Positions 52,001 through 56,700 of a stretch of DNA of 64,000 nucleotides are shown in pieces. The notes beneath the pieces are model-generated. The model did not search any database. It saw only the letters and a list, made by a program, of their open reading frames with translations, and had not been told where the DNA came from. Positions within the stretch are counted from its first letter, which is position 1. The number at the start of each line of letters is the position of its first letter. This stretch comes from Patella vulgata. Its lineage: Eukaryota > Mollusca > Gastropoda > Patellidae. The stretch lies in assembly GCF_932274485.2 (NCBI RefSeq), contig NC_065879.2, positions 47,664,936 through 47,728,935 of the forward strand. Reading direction: 5' to 3'. The translations under genes and the position numbers were made by a program.

Positions 52001-54234
52001 TATCAAGTAAAATAAAAAAATGTAGCCTATCACAACCATTCAACACACATGAACAATTATTACATAAAATCTATCAAATAGACTAACACATTTTATCGAA
52101 ATAAAAATGAATATCAAATATTCAATAAATAAATAAAACATGAATATAATGATGTAAAAAAAACCCACAAATTTTGAAAATACTGGAAATAAATAAGAGA
52201 GGAATGTAAAAGTATTGGAAATAGTTGTTTTTAAAAATTACAAAGACAAACGTACATGTAAACTAATATATCTGTACATTTTAATTAGAAAATGCAAGTC
52301 GACTTATATCAACAACAATCATAATTATTAAAAATGAAAAGTTTGTAATCATTAAAAAATAAAAATGTTTACAGCAGCAAGAATCCTTGGTCATATCAAA
52401 GACATATTATAATGACCTTCATAAAATATTCTAATAGTAAATAAATACTTGAAATTTAATAAAGTAATTACAAGGTAATTAAATGATATTTATCAAGTAA
52501 AATAAAAATGCACCGCAATTTAGGAATGAAATGTTACCGTAGAAATATTTTTTAAAAATATAACATGTGATGGCAGATATTCTGTACAACACTAATTATA
52601 CCATATAAATTTATTGATTCAAACTGTATGTACATTAAATCTTGTATTCCTATATTAAATTTAAAGTATTTTTTTATTCTTAGGAGATATTAAATATATT
52701 ATAAAGGTCAATATAAAATGTTGTTCAATATCGTAGATTTTATGTAATTATTGTTCATGTATGTTGAATAAACAAGCCAACAGTGAGGCTGATGTCCCCC
52801 GCCAAAATACCAAAATAAATAGATGACACATTAATTTATCGCACATTTATTTTTTTTAAAGTATCAAGCAATCAAACTGATTATCAACTATACACTTAAG
52901 TTTCATCACTCTCTATCAAAGTTATCTTGTCCTAAAGCATCAACCAACAAGGCATTGACCTAATCAACACATACACCAAGTTTGAACATTCTAGCTCAAT
53001 TAGGAAGAGAGTTATCGTGCCCCAAAGTATCAACCAATCAAATTGCTTATCTCTGCTTACCCTAAGCGGAAAATGCTCATCTAATCAAATTGCTTATCTC
53101 TGCTTACCCTAAGCGGAAAATGCTCATCTTCGAACTCCATCAAGGCATTGACCTAATCAACACATACACCAAGTTTGAACATTCTAGCTCAATTAGGAAG
53201 AGAGTTATCGTGCCCCAAAGTATCAACCAATCAAATTGCTTATCTCTGCTTACCCTAAGCGGAAAATGCTCATCTTCGAACTCCATCAAGGCATTGACCT
53301 AATAAACACATACACCAAGTTTGAACATTCTAGCTCAATTAAAAGTTATCGTGTCCCAAAGCATCAACCAATCAAATTGCTTATCTCTGCTTACCCTAAG
53401 CGGAAAATGCTCATCTTCGAACTCCATCAAGGCATTGACCTAATCAACACATACACCAAGTTTGAACATTCTAGCCCAATTAGGAAGAGAGTTATCGTGT
53501 CCCAAAGCATCAACCAATCAAATTGCTTATCTCTGCTTACCCTAAGCGGAAAATGCTCATCTTCGAACTCCATCAAGGGATTGACCTAATAAACACATAC
53601 ACCAAGTTTGAACATTCTAGCTCAACAATTAGGAAGAGAGTTATTGTGTCCCAAAAAGTGTGACGGACAGACAGACGGACGGACAGACAGACGGACGAAC
53701 CCATTTTAATAGTCCCCTGCTTTCTTCGAAAGGCGGGGGACCAAAAAAAACTTAGCAAGCTTAGTCTGTTAATTGTGGTACAGCACGAATTTTCGTTTAC
53801 GGTAAAAATTCCATTCCTAAATTTGGAATATTGGCTGAGCGCAGTTATGAACCGGTCTGCGCAGACGTCAGTTTACAATGGCCGCCTCATTCAAATGAAT
53901 GTTGTTTGTGTTTTCGTATCGTACAATTCTACATGAAAATAGTGTTGGATTATAATAAATTTGTGTCAGATGTGTCAGGAAATGATTCCTGTTGGTGATC
54001 AAAGAAGAATCACGGTGAAAAATAGACGGTAAGGATTCCAAAATAGCCTTAGAACCAAGACGAGGAAAAGTCTTATTTTCATACTAGTTGTCATTCAGGC
54101 CCCCCAGTGACATAGTAGAAGGCTATCCAGAGCCGATACATTATTACGTTACTAGAGAAACTACACTACCGGGTATGCTAGAAACAAATAATTAAGTATA
54201 AAGTAAGTATACCTGACTCTCTTTTTTCCGCCAT
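13050..54234 (-). CDS. ZNHIT1: ZNHIT1 orthologue, six-exon gene, 155 aa (whole spliced gene)
   Basis: HIT-type zinc-finger protein, subunit of the nuclear SRCAP/SWR1 remodeller that exchanges H2A for H2A.Z. Coding exons on the minus strand are 54213-54234, 30471-30641, 19118-19200, 14184-14272, 13861-13941 and 13050-13071 (22+171+83+89+81+22 = 468 nt including the stop). All junction phases agree. The product has a charged N-terminal half with RVLDEAARKRR and ALESDNFQDDPHA (close to what I recall of human ZNHIT1, 154 aa), a basic RYRKNFAALLEEE segment, and a C-terminal HIT finger with ligands C118, C121, C129, C132, C137, C141, H145 and C150, ending RCLKYTA. The identification rests on motif order, near-identical length and correct splice sites at every junction; orthology is from recalled family sequence, not a search. 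No break is visible, so the gene looks functional. The large introns are full of transposons. Confidence 0.95.
13104..13382 (-). mobile_element. tRNA-derived SINE, type 1, in ZNHIT1 intron 5
   Basis: GA-repeat edge, AATGGGGTTTAAAATCCAC, TTTAACACTGAGAAGAAACC, and a reverse tRNA-like head near 13300-13380 (GGCGAATGGTTAGCATGTGC). Somewhat decayed, and in the same orientation as the host gene. Confidence 0.75.
13383..13818 (+). repeat. Pearl-like type A fragment in ZNHIT1 intron 5
   Basis: Core units (AAATTGCTGAAATTCAATAG at about 13392), a GACGGACAGAGG tract, and the 3' hairpin CCACATTTCCATGTGG with GCGTATAAAAA. It ends about 40 bp before the exon 5 donor. Confidence 0.7.
13861..13941 (-). CDS. 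ZNHIT1: ZNHIT1 exon 5 (residues 122-149; main part of HIT finger)
   Basis: 81 nt between the AC end of the U12-type intron and a strong CAAG|GTGAGT-type donor. Encodes FPSNFTCVQCGARYCC then IRCLGTHQDT, providing C129, C132, C137, C141 and H145. CGARYC and RCLGTHQ are signature strings of the ZNHIT1 branch of HIT fingers. The following 789-nt intron 5 is partly filled by a SINE and a Pearl-like fragment. Confidence 0.96.
13942..14183 (-). other. U12-type AT-AC intron inside the ZNHIT1 zinc finger
   Basis: On the minus strand the 242-nt intron starts ATATCCTTT (14175-14183) and ends CAC (13942-13944). A TTCCTTAAC element (13951-13959) matches the minor-spliceosome branch site, with its branch A about 10 nt from the 3' end. 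Removing exactly this segment gives the in-frame peptide CGFPSNFTC, which fits the family. No GT-AG pair gives a reading frame through the finger. Seen: 5' site, branch site, AC end and correct reading frame. Inferred: use of the U11/U12 spliceosome. Confidence 0.92.
14184..14272 (-). CDS. ZNHIT1: ZNHIT1 exon 4 (residues 93-121; first two Zn ligands)
   Basis: 89 nt beginning in phase 0 after a TTTCAG acceptor. Encodes QQVHSEPPNYFSAAVPP, then RHFCAVCG, which opens the HIT finger (C118, C121). The exon ends with GG of the glycine codon. It is followed not by GT but by ATATCCTTT, the 5' splice site of a U12-type intron. Confidence 0.95.
14273..15986. other. ZNHIT1 intron 3, part 1: no recognised element
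   Basis: Non-coding AT-rich sequence on both strands. The only local oddity is a run of about 14 C residues near 15577-15590. I see no gene here. Confidence 0.5.
15987..17517 (+). mobile_element. Structurally intact Tc1-type transposon
   Basis: 1,531 bp with perfect 34-bp terminal inverted repeats (15987-16020 and 17484-17517, beginning TACTATTCAAAAAAAGTAGG) and TA on both sides (15985-15986, 17518-17519). It contains one uninterrupted transposase frame. The lack of any mismatch between the two ends and the open frame suggest a recent insertion. It lies in ZNHIT1 intron 3, antisense to the host gene. Confidence 0.95.
16282..17301 (+). CDS. Tc1-family DD34E transposase, 339 aa, full length
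   Basis: Cut-and-paste transposase that binds its own terminal repeats and moves the element to TA sites. N-terminal paired-like HTH (about residues 1-60, LGMLQIGTTQAVVARTMNVS), a GRPRA-type linker (about 55), a second HTH (about 85-115, with RNRLHRGHLRARRP), and a DDE core: D in FSDESRF, D in FQDDNARCH, E in LSPIEHVWD with exactly 34 residues between the last two. A GGIT/WGG glycine box (SAMVWGG) lies between. The length is normal for Tc1. The ATG at 16282 is used because the MRRLTQNERLRA start aligns with the family; a second methionine at 14 would remove part of the first helix. The frame is uninterrupted, so it may be active. Confidence 0.95.
   Translation: MRRLTQNERLRALGMLQIGTTQAVVARTMNVSQSVISRLWSRYRDTQSVQDRPRSGRPRATTQAQDRFIRTLALTNRVITANQISARLQTDTGVRVSGQTIRNRLHRGHLRARRPRVIPCLRDHHIQARRRWCRDRQHWDNRRWSNVMFSDESRFTVDFLDRRRRVWRRRNERFQDVNVIRHDRFGGGSAMVWGGITVAGRTALHVVAGRVTGQYYRDNILAVHVVPFARRHGRRFIFQDDNARCHRARIVTGYLQQQNITTLPWPALSPDLSPIEHVWDMLGQRLRQRQQRPANVQELAAALQQEWDNLDQNDLRRLIRSMPRRINACLANRGGFTRY
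17525..18905 (-). mobile_element. Decayed LINE fragment (RT 3' half and C-terminal region)
   Basis: The minus strand carries RQGCPLSS-like and AEIMAIKFRENKNIKGIQ text (about 18800-18905), MADDTTLF-like remnants, and a clear C-terminal piece (18280-18492) with KFLWNIKNEKIKRAILI then YENGGIDMLDIESYFNSLK. These are typical of the L1/Tx1-like group of non-LTR elements. Many stops and frame changes; clearly dead. The clade is tentative. Confidence 0.7.
19118..19200 (-). CDS. ZNHIT1: ZNHIT1 exon 3 (residues 65-92)
   Basis: 83 nt: 2 nt plus 27 codons, ending in phase 0. Acceptor TTTCAG|CA and strong donor GAA|GTAAGT. Encodes a lysine-rich stretch (KKKRKSKGEF) followed by KQRYRKNFAALLEEE, which corresponds to the basic helix just before the zinc finger in other ZNHIT1 proteins. 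It lies between the 11.3-kb intron 2 and the 4.8-kb intron 3. Confidence 0.95.
19763..21138. mobile_element. hAT-like non-autonomous element with 8-bp target duplication
   Basis: Both ends read CAGTGATGGGATTT inward (19763 and 21138). The flanks are CTATAACA (19755-19762 and 21139-21146). 8-bp duplications and a CAG-type end are hallmarks of hAT. 1,376 bp, no transposase frame, subterminal TGTCCGA/TCGGAC motifs. Located in ZNHIT1 intron 2, about 560 bp upstream of exon 3 in gene direction. Confidence 0.88.
22251..22345 (+). repeat. Diverged SINE type 1 fragment
   Basis: Reads as the other strand of the SINE body (GGGTCACCTGTCTAACCTTG, then GTGGGTTTTGCCAAGG). Head and tail are lost. Confidence 0.5.
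22554..22662 (+). repeat. 36-bp minisatellite, left part
   Basis: Three units of ACGGATAAAGCATCAATACT plus 16 more bases at 22558, 22594 and 22630. Two further units continue at 23787-23856 after a Pearl-like insertion, so the array existed first. Confidence 0.8.
22663..23782 (+). repeat. Pearl-like type B element inserted in the minisatellite
   Basis: Starts ACCAGCGGCTGCCAGGCAGG and ends with the hairpin CCACATGAAAATGTGG and GCGTAT plus an A run. Contains type B core units (GGCGGCCATTTTG, GGGGCCATAATTCAGAAAGT) and a GACGGACGGACGG tract at about 23715-23735. The interrupted 36-bp array around it suggests an AAAT-like short target overlap. Confidence 0.75.
23787..23856 (+). repeat. 36-bp minisatellite, right part
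   Basis: Two units (TTGGACGGATAAAGCATCAA and following bases) matching the array at 22554-22662. Confidence 0.8.
24060..24212 (-). CDS. Exon-like open segment, 50 codons, unrecognised
   Basis: After a TTTCTAG acceptor on the minus strand, an open frame in phase 0 begins VVDWPYMYVKYFKPAG, contains GLENELLFES and AVKNWFDSV, and ends at TAA (24060-24062). Residue composition (W, Y, F, charged) looks protein-like rather than repeat-derived. It sits inside the unclassified TIR element and could be the last exon of its transposase. No family is recognised and no partner exon was found. Confidence 0.35.
   Translation of the reverse strand, partial: VVDWPYMYVKYFKPAGNFGLENELLFESVIGIAVKNWFDSVHNMKMLLPM
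25841..29675 (+). pseudogene. MULE transposase gene with PHD and FLYWCH fingers, interrupted
   Basis: Pieces in order. PHD finger at about 25841-26025 (CVTCRKTVQ, CDICKNWTHRSC, CSAC; one in-frame TAA). FLYWCH-type domain at 26178-26451 (VDANGYTYVKK, KVYWRCS). A linker piece at about 26690-26850 (LFRPANKILQ, RPKDPRDLDF). Start of the MULE core at about 26985-27134 (GERHLIFSTT, WFVDGTFKIVK, holding a likely first catalytic Asp). Core continuing at 28623-28925 (KPFYQLVSIHSF, ATMDFEAATWRAFE, likely second Asp; KGCLFHFTQAIWRR) and at 29056-29274 and about 29425-29675 (HILEVFQQL, WSVFNQT, NNKAGEQKLGLYKL, EGKLRRYL). AG/GT borders suggest real introns between several pieces. A Pearl-like insertion splits the core and there are a few stops, so this copy is probably not functional. 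Confidence 0.85.
27135..28622 (+). repeat. Pearl-like type C element inserted in the MULE transposase frame
   Basis: Starts GATAGGTTGCCAGGCAACGA and ends TTTCAATGTGGGCGTAT followed by six A. Core units of about 150 bp carry CAAGGGCCATAACTCTGGCA (about 27492, 27637, 27788, 27938, 28451). The MULE frame reads FKIVK directly before it and KPFYQL directly after, so both ends are fixed to within an A run. This gives the element limits: 1,488 bp. The 149-codon frame at 27634-28083 runs through these repeats and is not a gene. Confidence 0.85.
29734..29808 (+). repeat. 27-bp tandem repeat
   Basis: Units TTTTGTATGTTTTACATCTA plus seven bases start at 29734, 29761 and 29788. In the MULE 3' region. 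Confidence 0.75.
30166..30372 (-). mobile_element. tRNA-derived SINE, type 1, next to exon 2
   Basis: Flanked by AAACCAAGAAA (30155-30165 and 30373-30383). Body CTTTAGCAGTGGGAAGAAAC; the head end is truncated and diverged. Lies about 90 bp downstream of the ZNHIT1 exon 2 donor. Confidence 0.82.
30471..30641 (-). CDS. ZNHIT1: ZNHIT1 exon 2 (residues 8-65)
   Basis: 171 nt: 2 nt completing the exon 1 codon, 56 full codons, then 1 nt. Acceptor TTTTCAG precedes GGAGAATC; the donor is AA|GTATGC. It encodes the most conserved N-terminal part of the family, including RVLDEAARKRRQRKALEALE and the NFQDDPHA motif, then a lysine/glutamate-rich linker. A SINE with its own target duplication ends only about 90 bp downstream of the exon (30166-30372), and a Tc1 element begins about 260 bp upstream of it (30903). 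Confidence 0.95.
31210..33332 (+). pseudogene. Tc1-family transposase remnant (DD34E) in two halves
   Basis: Left half 31210-31664: MPRLTENQRNEAMGMSRAG (first HTH), RPGPQRVTTQAQDRYI, RRRLREVGLRARRPYVG, ending WQSVLFSDES where the hAT-type element enters. Right half from 32767: DESRFHLYHADGRQRVWR, VMVWGGF box, FQQDNAPPHTAR, AMSPDMAPIEHVWDEIG with 34 residues between the last Asp and Glu, ending RHTRY and TGA at 33330-33332. There is a one-base frame change near 32875 and an in-frame TGA near 33003. The first ATG of the open frame, 31153, is less likely than 31210, where the family start motif lies. Confidence 0.9.
31665..32766. mobile_element. hAT-like MITE inside the Tc1 transposase
   Basis: Flanked by GATGAGAG (31657-31664 and 32767-32774). 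Ends TAAGGTTGCAACGATAC and, inverted, TAAGGATACAGCGATAC fit the hAT YARNG start. 1,102 bp with TATCGCGATA-rich subterminal sequence at both ends. A 109-codon frame at 32098-32427 has no recognisable domain. Non-autonomous, and younger than the Tc1 copy. Confidence 0.92.
33507..34058. other. No recognised feature (intron 1)
   Basis: AT-rich, non-repetitive within the window, no credible exon on either strand. Confidence 0.5.
34059..34859 (+). repeat. Pearl-like type C element, complete
   Basis: Starts GATAGGTTGCCAGGCAACGA and ends TTCAATGTGGGCGTAC, with AAAA on both sides. Three to four core units (CATGACCTTAAACACTGTGT) and a GACGGACGG tract. Same family as 27135-28622, with fewer core units. 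Confidence 0.8.
35354..35487 (+). repeat. 67-bp tandem duplication
   Basis: Two units starting GTGATAGTCGGGGTCTTACC at 35354 and 35421, nearly identical. Surrounding intron (34860-35353 and 35488-35676) shows nothing else. Confidence 0.85.
35677..35745 (+). repeat. Isolated 5' end of Pearl-like type B
   Basis: ACCAGCGGCTGCAAGGCAGG followed by CCCACATTTTTGAGAGATGG matches the start of the element at 22663, but no core units follow. Confidence 0.55.
36067..38830 (-). mobile_element. Penelope-like retroelement copy 1 (broken)
   Basis: Minus strand, 5' to 3': an N-terminal region (about 38255-38825, with SSKELTDDQINLLSKGLKFI), a reverse transcriptase region (36951-38192, with SYDIVDLFTNIPRDEA, RGLPMGSPLSP and YRKPTHTNQYIHF), a GIY-YIG endonuclease region (about 36520-36800), and a 3' tail to about 36067 containing a TTGTTGAAACGTT segment. 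Penelope-like elements copy themselves by target-primed reverse transcription and lack capsid genes. The copy has a few breaks, is cut at its 5' side by a Pearl-like fragment, and looks old. In ZNHIT1 intron 1, same strand as the host gene. Confidence 0.9.
38831..39128 (+). repeat. Pearl-like type B 3' fragment
   Basis: One to two units (AAAAACGTGATTTTTCGTAC) and the end CCACATGAAAATGTGG with GCGTATAAAAA. Confidence 0.7.
39129..40140. repeat. Dispersed family H repeat (several partial copies)
   Basis: AAATATAGGCCAGATTGCCT, GGAAGTGCCACCATCTTGAA and TTCTGAATCCTTGAAGGAAA recur at 44405-44620. CTTTACAAATCCGAAATCAC recurs at 39716, 39901 and about 49000. Non-coding; boundaries not resolved. 39716-40060 contains a tandem pair of about 180 bp. 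Confidence 0.5.
40145..40660. mobile_element. 516-bp MITE flanked by TTAA
   Basis: Ends AGGGCCAATCCCGAT and, inverted, AGGGACTATCCCGAT (13 of 15 match) with TTAA at 40141-40144 and 40661-40664. The end sequence does not identify the family; TTAA targets are used by piggyBac and Kolobok. A related partial copy lies at about 60945-61080. Confidence 0.65.
41185..42459. mobile_element. TA-flanked TIR element (Tc/mariner-type MITE)
   Basis: Ends CTGTAAAACATGAAATTATT are perfect inverted repeats of about 24 bp; TA lies on both sides (41183-41184, 42460-42461). No transposase. Subterminal ATAATTTCATGTCGCAATAA motifs are repeated. Inside are a pogo-like piece (about 41354-41660, starting CAGTAGAATCTGTATGAGCA) and an 85-bp minisatellite. 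Confidence 0.75.
42051..42278 (+). repeat. 85-bp minisatellite, 2.7 units
   Basis: Units start TGTTACTAATGATCACCAAT at 42051, 42136 and 42221. The first two are identical to the eye; the third is partial with a few changes. Confidence 0.9.
43020..43280 (+). mobile_element. SINE type 2, headless copy
   Basis: Body CAGAACGGAGGCCCTGACAA and CAGTTGGAATTCAATATAAG match the full copy at 43338-43706. The tRNA-like head is missing and the tail is TTTCATTTCAT. Confidence 0.75.
43338..43706 (+). mobile_element. tRNA-derived SINE, type 2, full length
   Basis: Flanked by ACGACACA (43330-43337 and 43707-43714). Head with A box GTGGCTAAGTGGGTAAGACG and B box GGTGTTCGATCCC, body, and an ATTTC repeat tail. 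Same family as 4765-5134. Confidence 0.88.
43715..44790. repeat. Family H repeats
   Basis: Contains TTATTTCCCTTTATTTTCCA (also at about 42925), TGACCTACATTGCTGTAACT (also at about 49050) and AATCCTTGAAGGAATGCCTA. A frame at 44552-44797 is repeat-derived. Confidence 0.5.
44800..45820. other. No recognised feature (intron 1)
   Basis: AT-rich; no exon, RNA gene or clear repeat recognised on either strand. Confidence 0.45.
46168..48679 (-). mobile_element. Penelope-like retroelement copy 2, with target duplication
   Basis: Flanked by TTTAATATCTGC (46156-46167) and TTTAGTATCTGC (48680-48691), so the insertion limits are clear; it lies inside a family H repeat. Minus strand: a reverse transcriptase region (about 47466-48665, with IAWFRKVDDTFVILDK and SVYRKPTHTNQYIHY), a GIY-YIG endonuclease region (47011-47310, with CDSTYIGETRQPLPKRL), and a 3' tail with TCGAAACGTCGACC. 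5'-truncated, with about one or two breaks in what remains. The nuclease region looks open throughout. Younger in appearance than copy 1. Confidence 0.92.
48700..48870 (+). repeat. Tandem palindromic repeat, about 55-60 bp, three units
   Basis: Each unit contains AAGCTTTCATATTTCATATG followed by AAAGCTT (or AAAGTTT), a perfect or near-perfect inverted repeat, then ATTGTTTCTGTTAAGATT. Confidence 0.85.
49760..50590 (+). repeat. Tandem repeat with ~320-bp period
   Basis: The marker TTTTGTCAAAAACTG appears at about 49932 and 50258 and, decayed, at 50571. GCGGAGAAATAGACGTTTTT and AATTATTATTCAGTTTTCAT also recur once per unit. Non-coding. Confidence 0.6.
50591..51430. other. Intron 1 stretch with short tandem duplications
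   Basis: ACATTGGTGATTCGATCTG-type repeats (about 51012-51070), TTGTGGACGACATCACCAAT units (51140-51190) and a doubled AGTCAGACAGTAGCTGTACT segment (51359-51412). No gene seen. Confidence 0.5.
51431..54172. mobile_element. Palindromic element with ~565-bp near-identical arms, ending ~40 bp from ZNHIT1 exon 1
   Basis: The left arm 51431-51997 is the reverse complement of 52630-52769 plus 53748-54172; the gap in the right arm is a type D repeat inserted in an A run. Arms differ by only a few percent. A 632-bp spacer (51998-52629) has AT-rich internal repeats and no transposase. The outer ends read roughly ACCGGTAGT with CTCTAGTAACGTAATAATG inward; no target duplication is clear. Foldback or long-TIR non-autonomous element, superfamily unknown. 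Confidence 0.8.
52768..53747 (+). repeat. Type D composite element (reference copy)
   Basis: Starts AACAAGCCAACAGTGAGGCT, then GATGTCCCCCGCC. Four to five core units of about 140-190 bp follow (ATCAAATTGCTTATCTCTGC, CTTCGAACTCCATCAAGGCA), then GACGGACAGACAGACGG and the 3' end CTTTCTTCGAAAGGCGGGGG plus AC. GTCCCCCGCC near the 5' end is the inverse of GGCGGGGGAC at the 3' end. Frames at 53090-53302 and 53236-53589 are repeat artefacts. Confidence 0.78.
54213..54234 (-). CDS. ZNHIT1: ZNHIT1 exon 1 (start codon, codons 1-7 plus 1 nt)
   Basis: Encodes MAEKRES and the first base of a glycine codon, followed by donor GTATAC (54207-54212). The start is favoured because the peptide resembles the acidic/basic start of ZNHIT1 in other animals, the phase matches exon 2, and the ATG has G at +4. 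The donor is less canonical than the others (GTATAC). The first downstream repeat, the arm of a large palindromic element, begins only about 40 bp into the intron. Further non-coding 5' exons cannot be excluded. Confidence 0.85.
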
Positions 54235-55165
54235 AACCGCATTTATATCTGGTTCTATTTAGTAGTAAAAAAAACTTTCAATACTATTACTTGGAATGCT
54301 ATTGCTATTACAGTAGCCAACCGACAAGGTCTTTTTTCTCAACTCAAGTTTTATCGGTTTGTCATTGTCAAGTTTTGACTCTTTTTATACCGACTTTATA
54401 TATATAATTTATGGACTGAGCCCAATAATACCGATTCATTCCCACCTCTTCATTTGGAAATTAGAAATCTATCTTTTTGAGATAAACGCATATGCGTCAA
54501 TTATATACGAACTTTGATTTTTTCACAAAAATGATCGCGTATTAATATTTGTAAACTGTGTATTGTCAAATAGGCTCCAAAACTTAATCAACACGGTTAC
54601 TTCCGGTAAGTGTTTAGTCTCGGTAGACTGGACAACCTGCTCTAAATTGACGTCAGGCTGGTTCCTACGTCACTGAGCTATTCTGACTTCAATATAGACT
54701 GGACAACCTGCTCTAAATGACGTCAGACTGGTTCCTACTTCACTGAACCAGGTAGCGGGCAGCCATCTTGCCAGGAGGAATTCCTCCCGGCAGTGCGCAT
54801 CTCTGTCTGCGCACATTACCAATGTTTACAAACAAAAACATGATCGGACGCAATCTGTTTCACAGAGAATTACGAGTCTCGTATAATATCTCTGTCATAG
54901 ATGACTGCCTTAACACGTGCTGTCACAGCACGCGGTGTGAATCATTGGCTGAATGGCGCGTGCATTGTTTACGTAAGACATAACTGCTTCGGAGAGAATG
55001 CTGCATTTTAGTCATTTTAATACCCATTTACACTAAATCGGAAATAATTTTTAACTACAAATACGTCAAACGCCTTTATTTATTTTTCCAATATATACAA
55101 AAAATGTTTTAGAATTTAATTTGTCGCAGGAAAAAAAGTTAATATTTCTAGCTCAATAACGGGAA
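54235..55165 (-). promoter_or_regulatory. ZNHIT1 upstream region with duplicated TGACGTCA (CRE-like) sites
   Basis: Sequence 5' of the ATG. Two copies of a roughly 70-bp segment (from about 54624 and 54695) each contain the palindrome TGACGTCA (54648-54655 and 54718-54725), the consensus ATF/CREB-type site. The sequence is locally richer in CG than the introns. Promoter function is inferred from position and motif only; no TSS is visible. A 71-codon frame at 54768-54983 has no recognisable feature and is not called. Confidence 0.4.
54624..54765 (+). repeat. 71-bp direct duplication in the upstream region
   Basis: TAGACTGGACAACCTGCTCT starts at 54624 and 54695. Each copy carries TGACGTCA and GGTTCCTAC. 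Confidence 0.85.
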
Positions 55166-55436
55166 ATGCTAATTGTAGGCCGGTTGGGGAGGTTCGGGTG
55201 TTTCCGGATACCAAAATGGCCGCTTTATATAAATGAGAATTTTGGGGAATATTAGGACTAACCCTAACCTTAATCCTTTTTAGAAGACTGAACTTGGATC
55301 CAATTTACCTTTTACCTCTCTTAAAAGGGTTAGGGTTAGGTTCGGGTTAGTACTCCCCAAAATACTCAATTATATAAGACGGCCATTTTGGACTCCGGAA
55401 ATACCCGAACCTCCCCACCCGGCCTACAATTAGCAT
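55166..55436. mobile_element. Foldback MITE, 271 bp
   Basis: Arms start ATGCTAATTGTAGGCCGG and its inverse and pair over about 105-115 bp, including GGTTCGGGTGTTTCCGG and ACTAACCCTAACC, with a short centre (about 55280-55320). Upstream of ZNHIT1; family unknown. Confidence 0.8.
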
Positions 55437-55685
55437 CAATGTCATCCTTATCAGTGATTGTCGCGGCCAAGCAAATATTCACTGCGGATCAGTGTGGACC
55501 GGACGCTGAAGATCGGAACAATAATTAATATTTTGGAATTTGAGAAATACGGCTTTAATAGGCTAAATCAAATGAAATATGAGTGATTTGAGCCGGTAGG
55601 CCTGCGATTGTGTAGCCTACTAGTACTAGCGTAATTATCTCGTGAGTGTGCATTCATGGTATTAGTCCATGTGACAGACAGATTT
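55437..55685. other. No recognised feature
   Basis: Unique-looking sequence between the foldback MITE and the next inverted structure. No ORF or repeat identified. Confidence 0.45.
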
Positions 55686-56404
55686 TCATTACCAATTTGA
55701 TGAATAAATTTAACCATGATTTTCAGTTAGCCTTAGGTCTAAAGTGTCCAAAATTGGTTGATGGACATCCGGGTCACTTTGCCAAATGTGAGTTTGGCAG
55801 CCATCTTTAAAAATGGCCGCCATTTTTTAATATGAAATAGTGCAAGTCAGGGAAACCTCCACAACTCCTCAACAGGTTCACCTATGGATATGTAAAATGG
55901 CTCAAAATGTTCATAATACAATTCTAAATCTGCTGGTATATGACTCATGTTGTTTAGGAAATGCTTTCGGTTTCAAAATAAAAGACTAATCTGAAAACAG
56001 CAATATTTTCGGGTTTTTTTTCATGATGTCTGTTCATAAGTTTACTAAAAAAATCTTGTTCAGACCCATATAAGCCAAATTATCTATTTGGTCAACTAAA
56101 GTGATTTACTAGATATCAGAAACATTGCTCATAAAAAAATAATCTCTAATATGAGTGTCCAAAATCCAAGATGGCATAATATCAAAATGGCGGCCAAAAG
56201 TTGCTCAAATGGCCAATTTGTCAGTTAATAGTTATTTCACAGTTTGATATTACATGTAATATCCAATTGAAAGGGATTACTGACCTTAAAATTAACCAAA
56301 ACACAAAGTGTTTAATAAAATCCAAGATGGTGAATATTCATAATGGCGGTCAGAATTTCCGTAAAATGATCGATTTTCTGTTTAATGTAGCTTGTAATAT
56401 GTCT

Positions 56405-56700
56405 TTTTAAGCAAATAACACACTATTTGTGGATAACAATTACTATAGTTTATTTCACTGTGACGTTTCAACAAGATTTTACATGTCGTTATCATGTTTT
56501 TACTGTTATGGCCTATTGCTCGTGGTTCATTATACCGCTTGAATAATTGTTTGATCTTTTGTTCTTGTGCTTATCTATACCAATTACAGTTTATACCTGT
56601 ATATGTGCATTTGATTATCTAACGGCTTGGGACACTACAATGCCCATACTAGCTGACTTTGCATCCCTTTGGAGGGTCAGCACCGCTCTTGTATATATAT
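56405..56700 (-). mobile_element. Penelope-like 3' end fragment
   Basis: The minus strand carries TTGTTGAAACGTCACAGTGA and AAACTATAGTAATTGTTATC, matching tails of the two Penelope copies. TGACTTTGCATCCCTTTGGA follows at the other side. No coding part remains. Confidence 0.6.

Noticed and set aside
53090-53589. Repeated frames with LISAYPKRKMLIFELHQGID
   Set aside because: Produced by tandem type D core units; no start context, no domain, same text in other copies.
54768-54983. 71-codon frame upstream of ZNHIT1 as a divergent gene
   Set aside because: No domain, no splice or conservation evidence; the methionine context and composition are unremarkable.
55250-55350. Telomere-like repeats (CTAACCCTAACC)
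   Set aside because: Only one to two units per arm, belonging to the stem of a foldback MITE.
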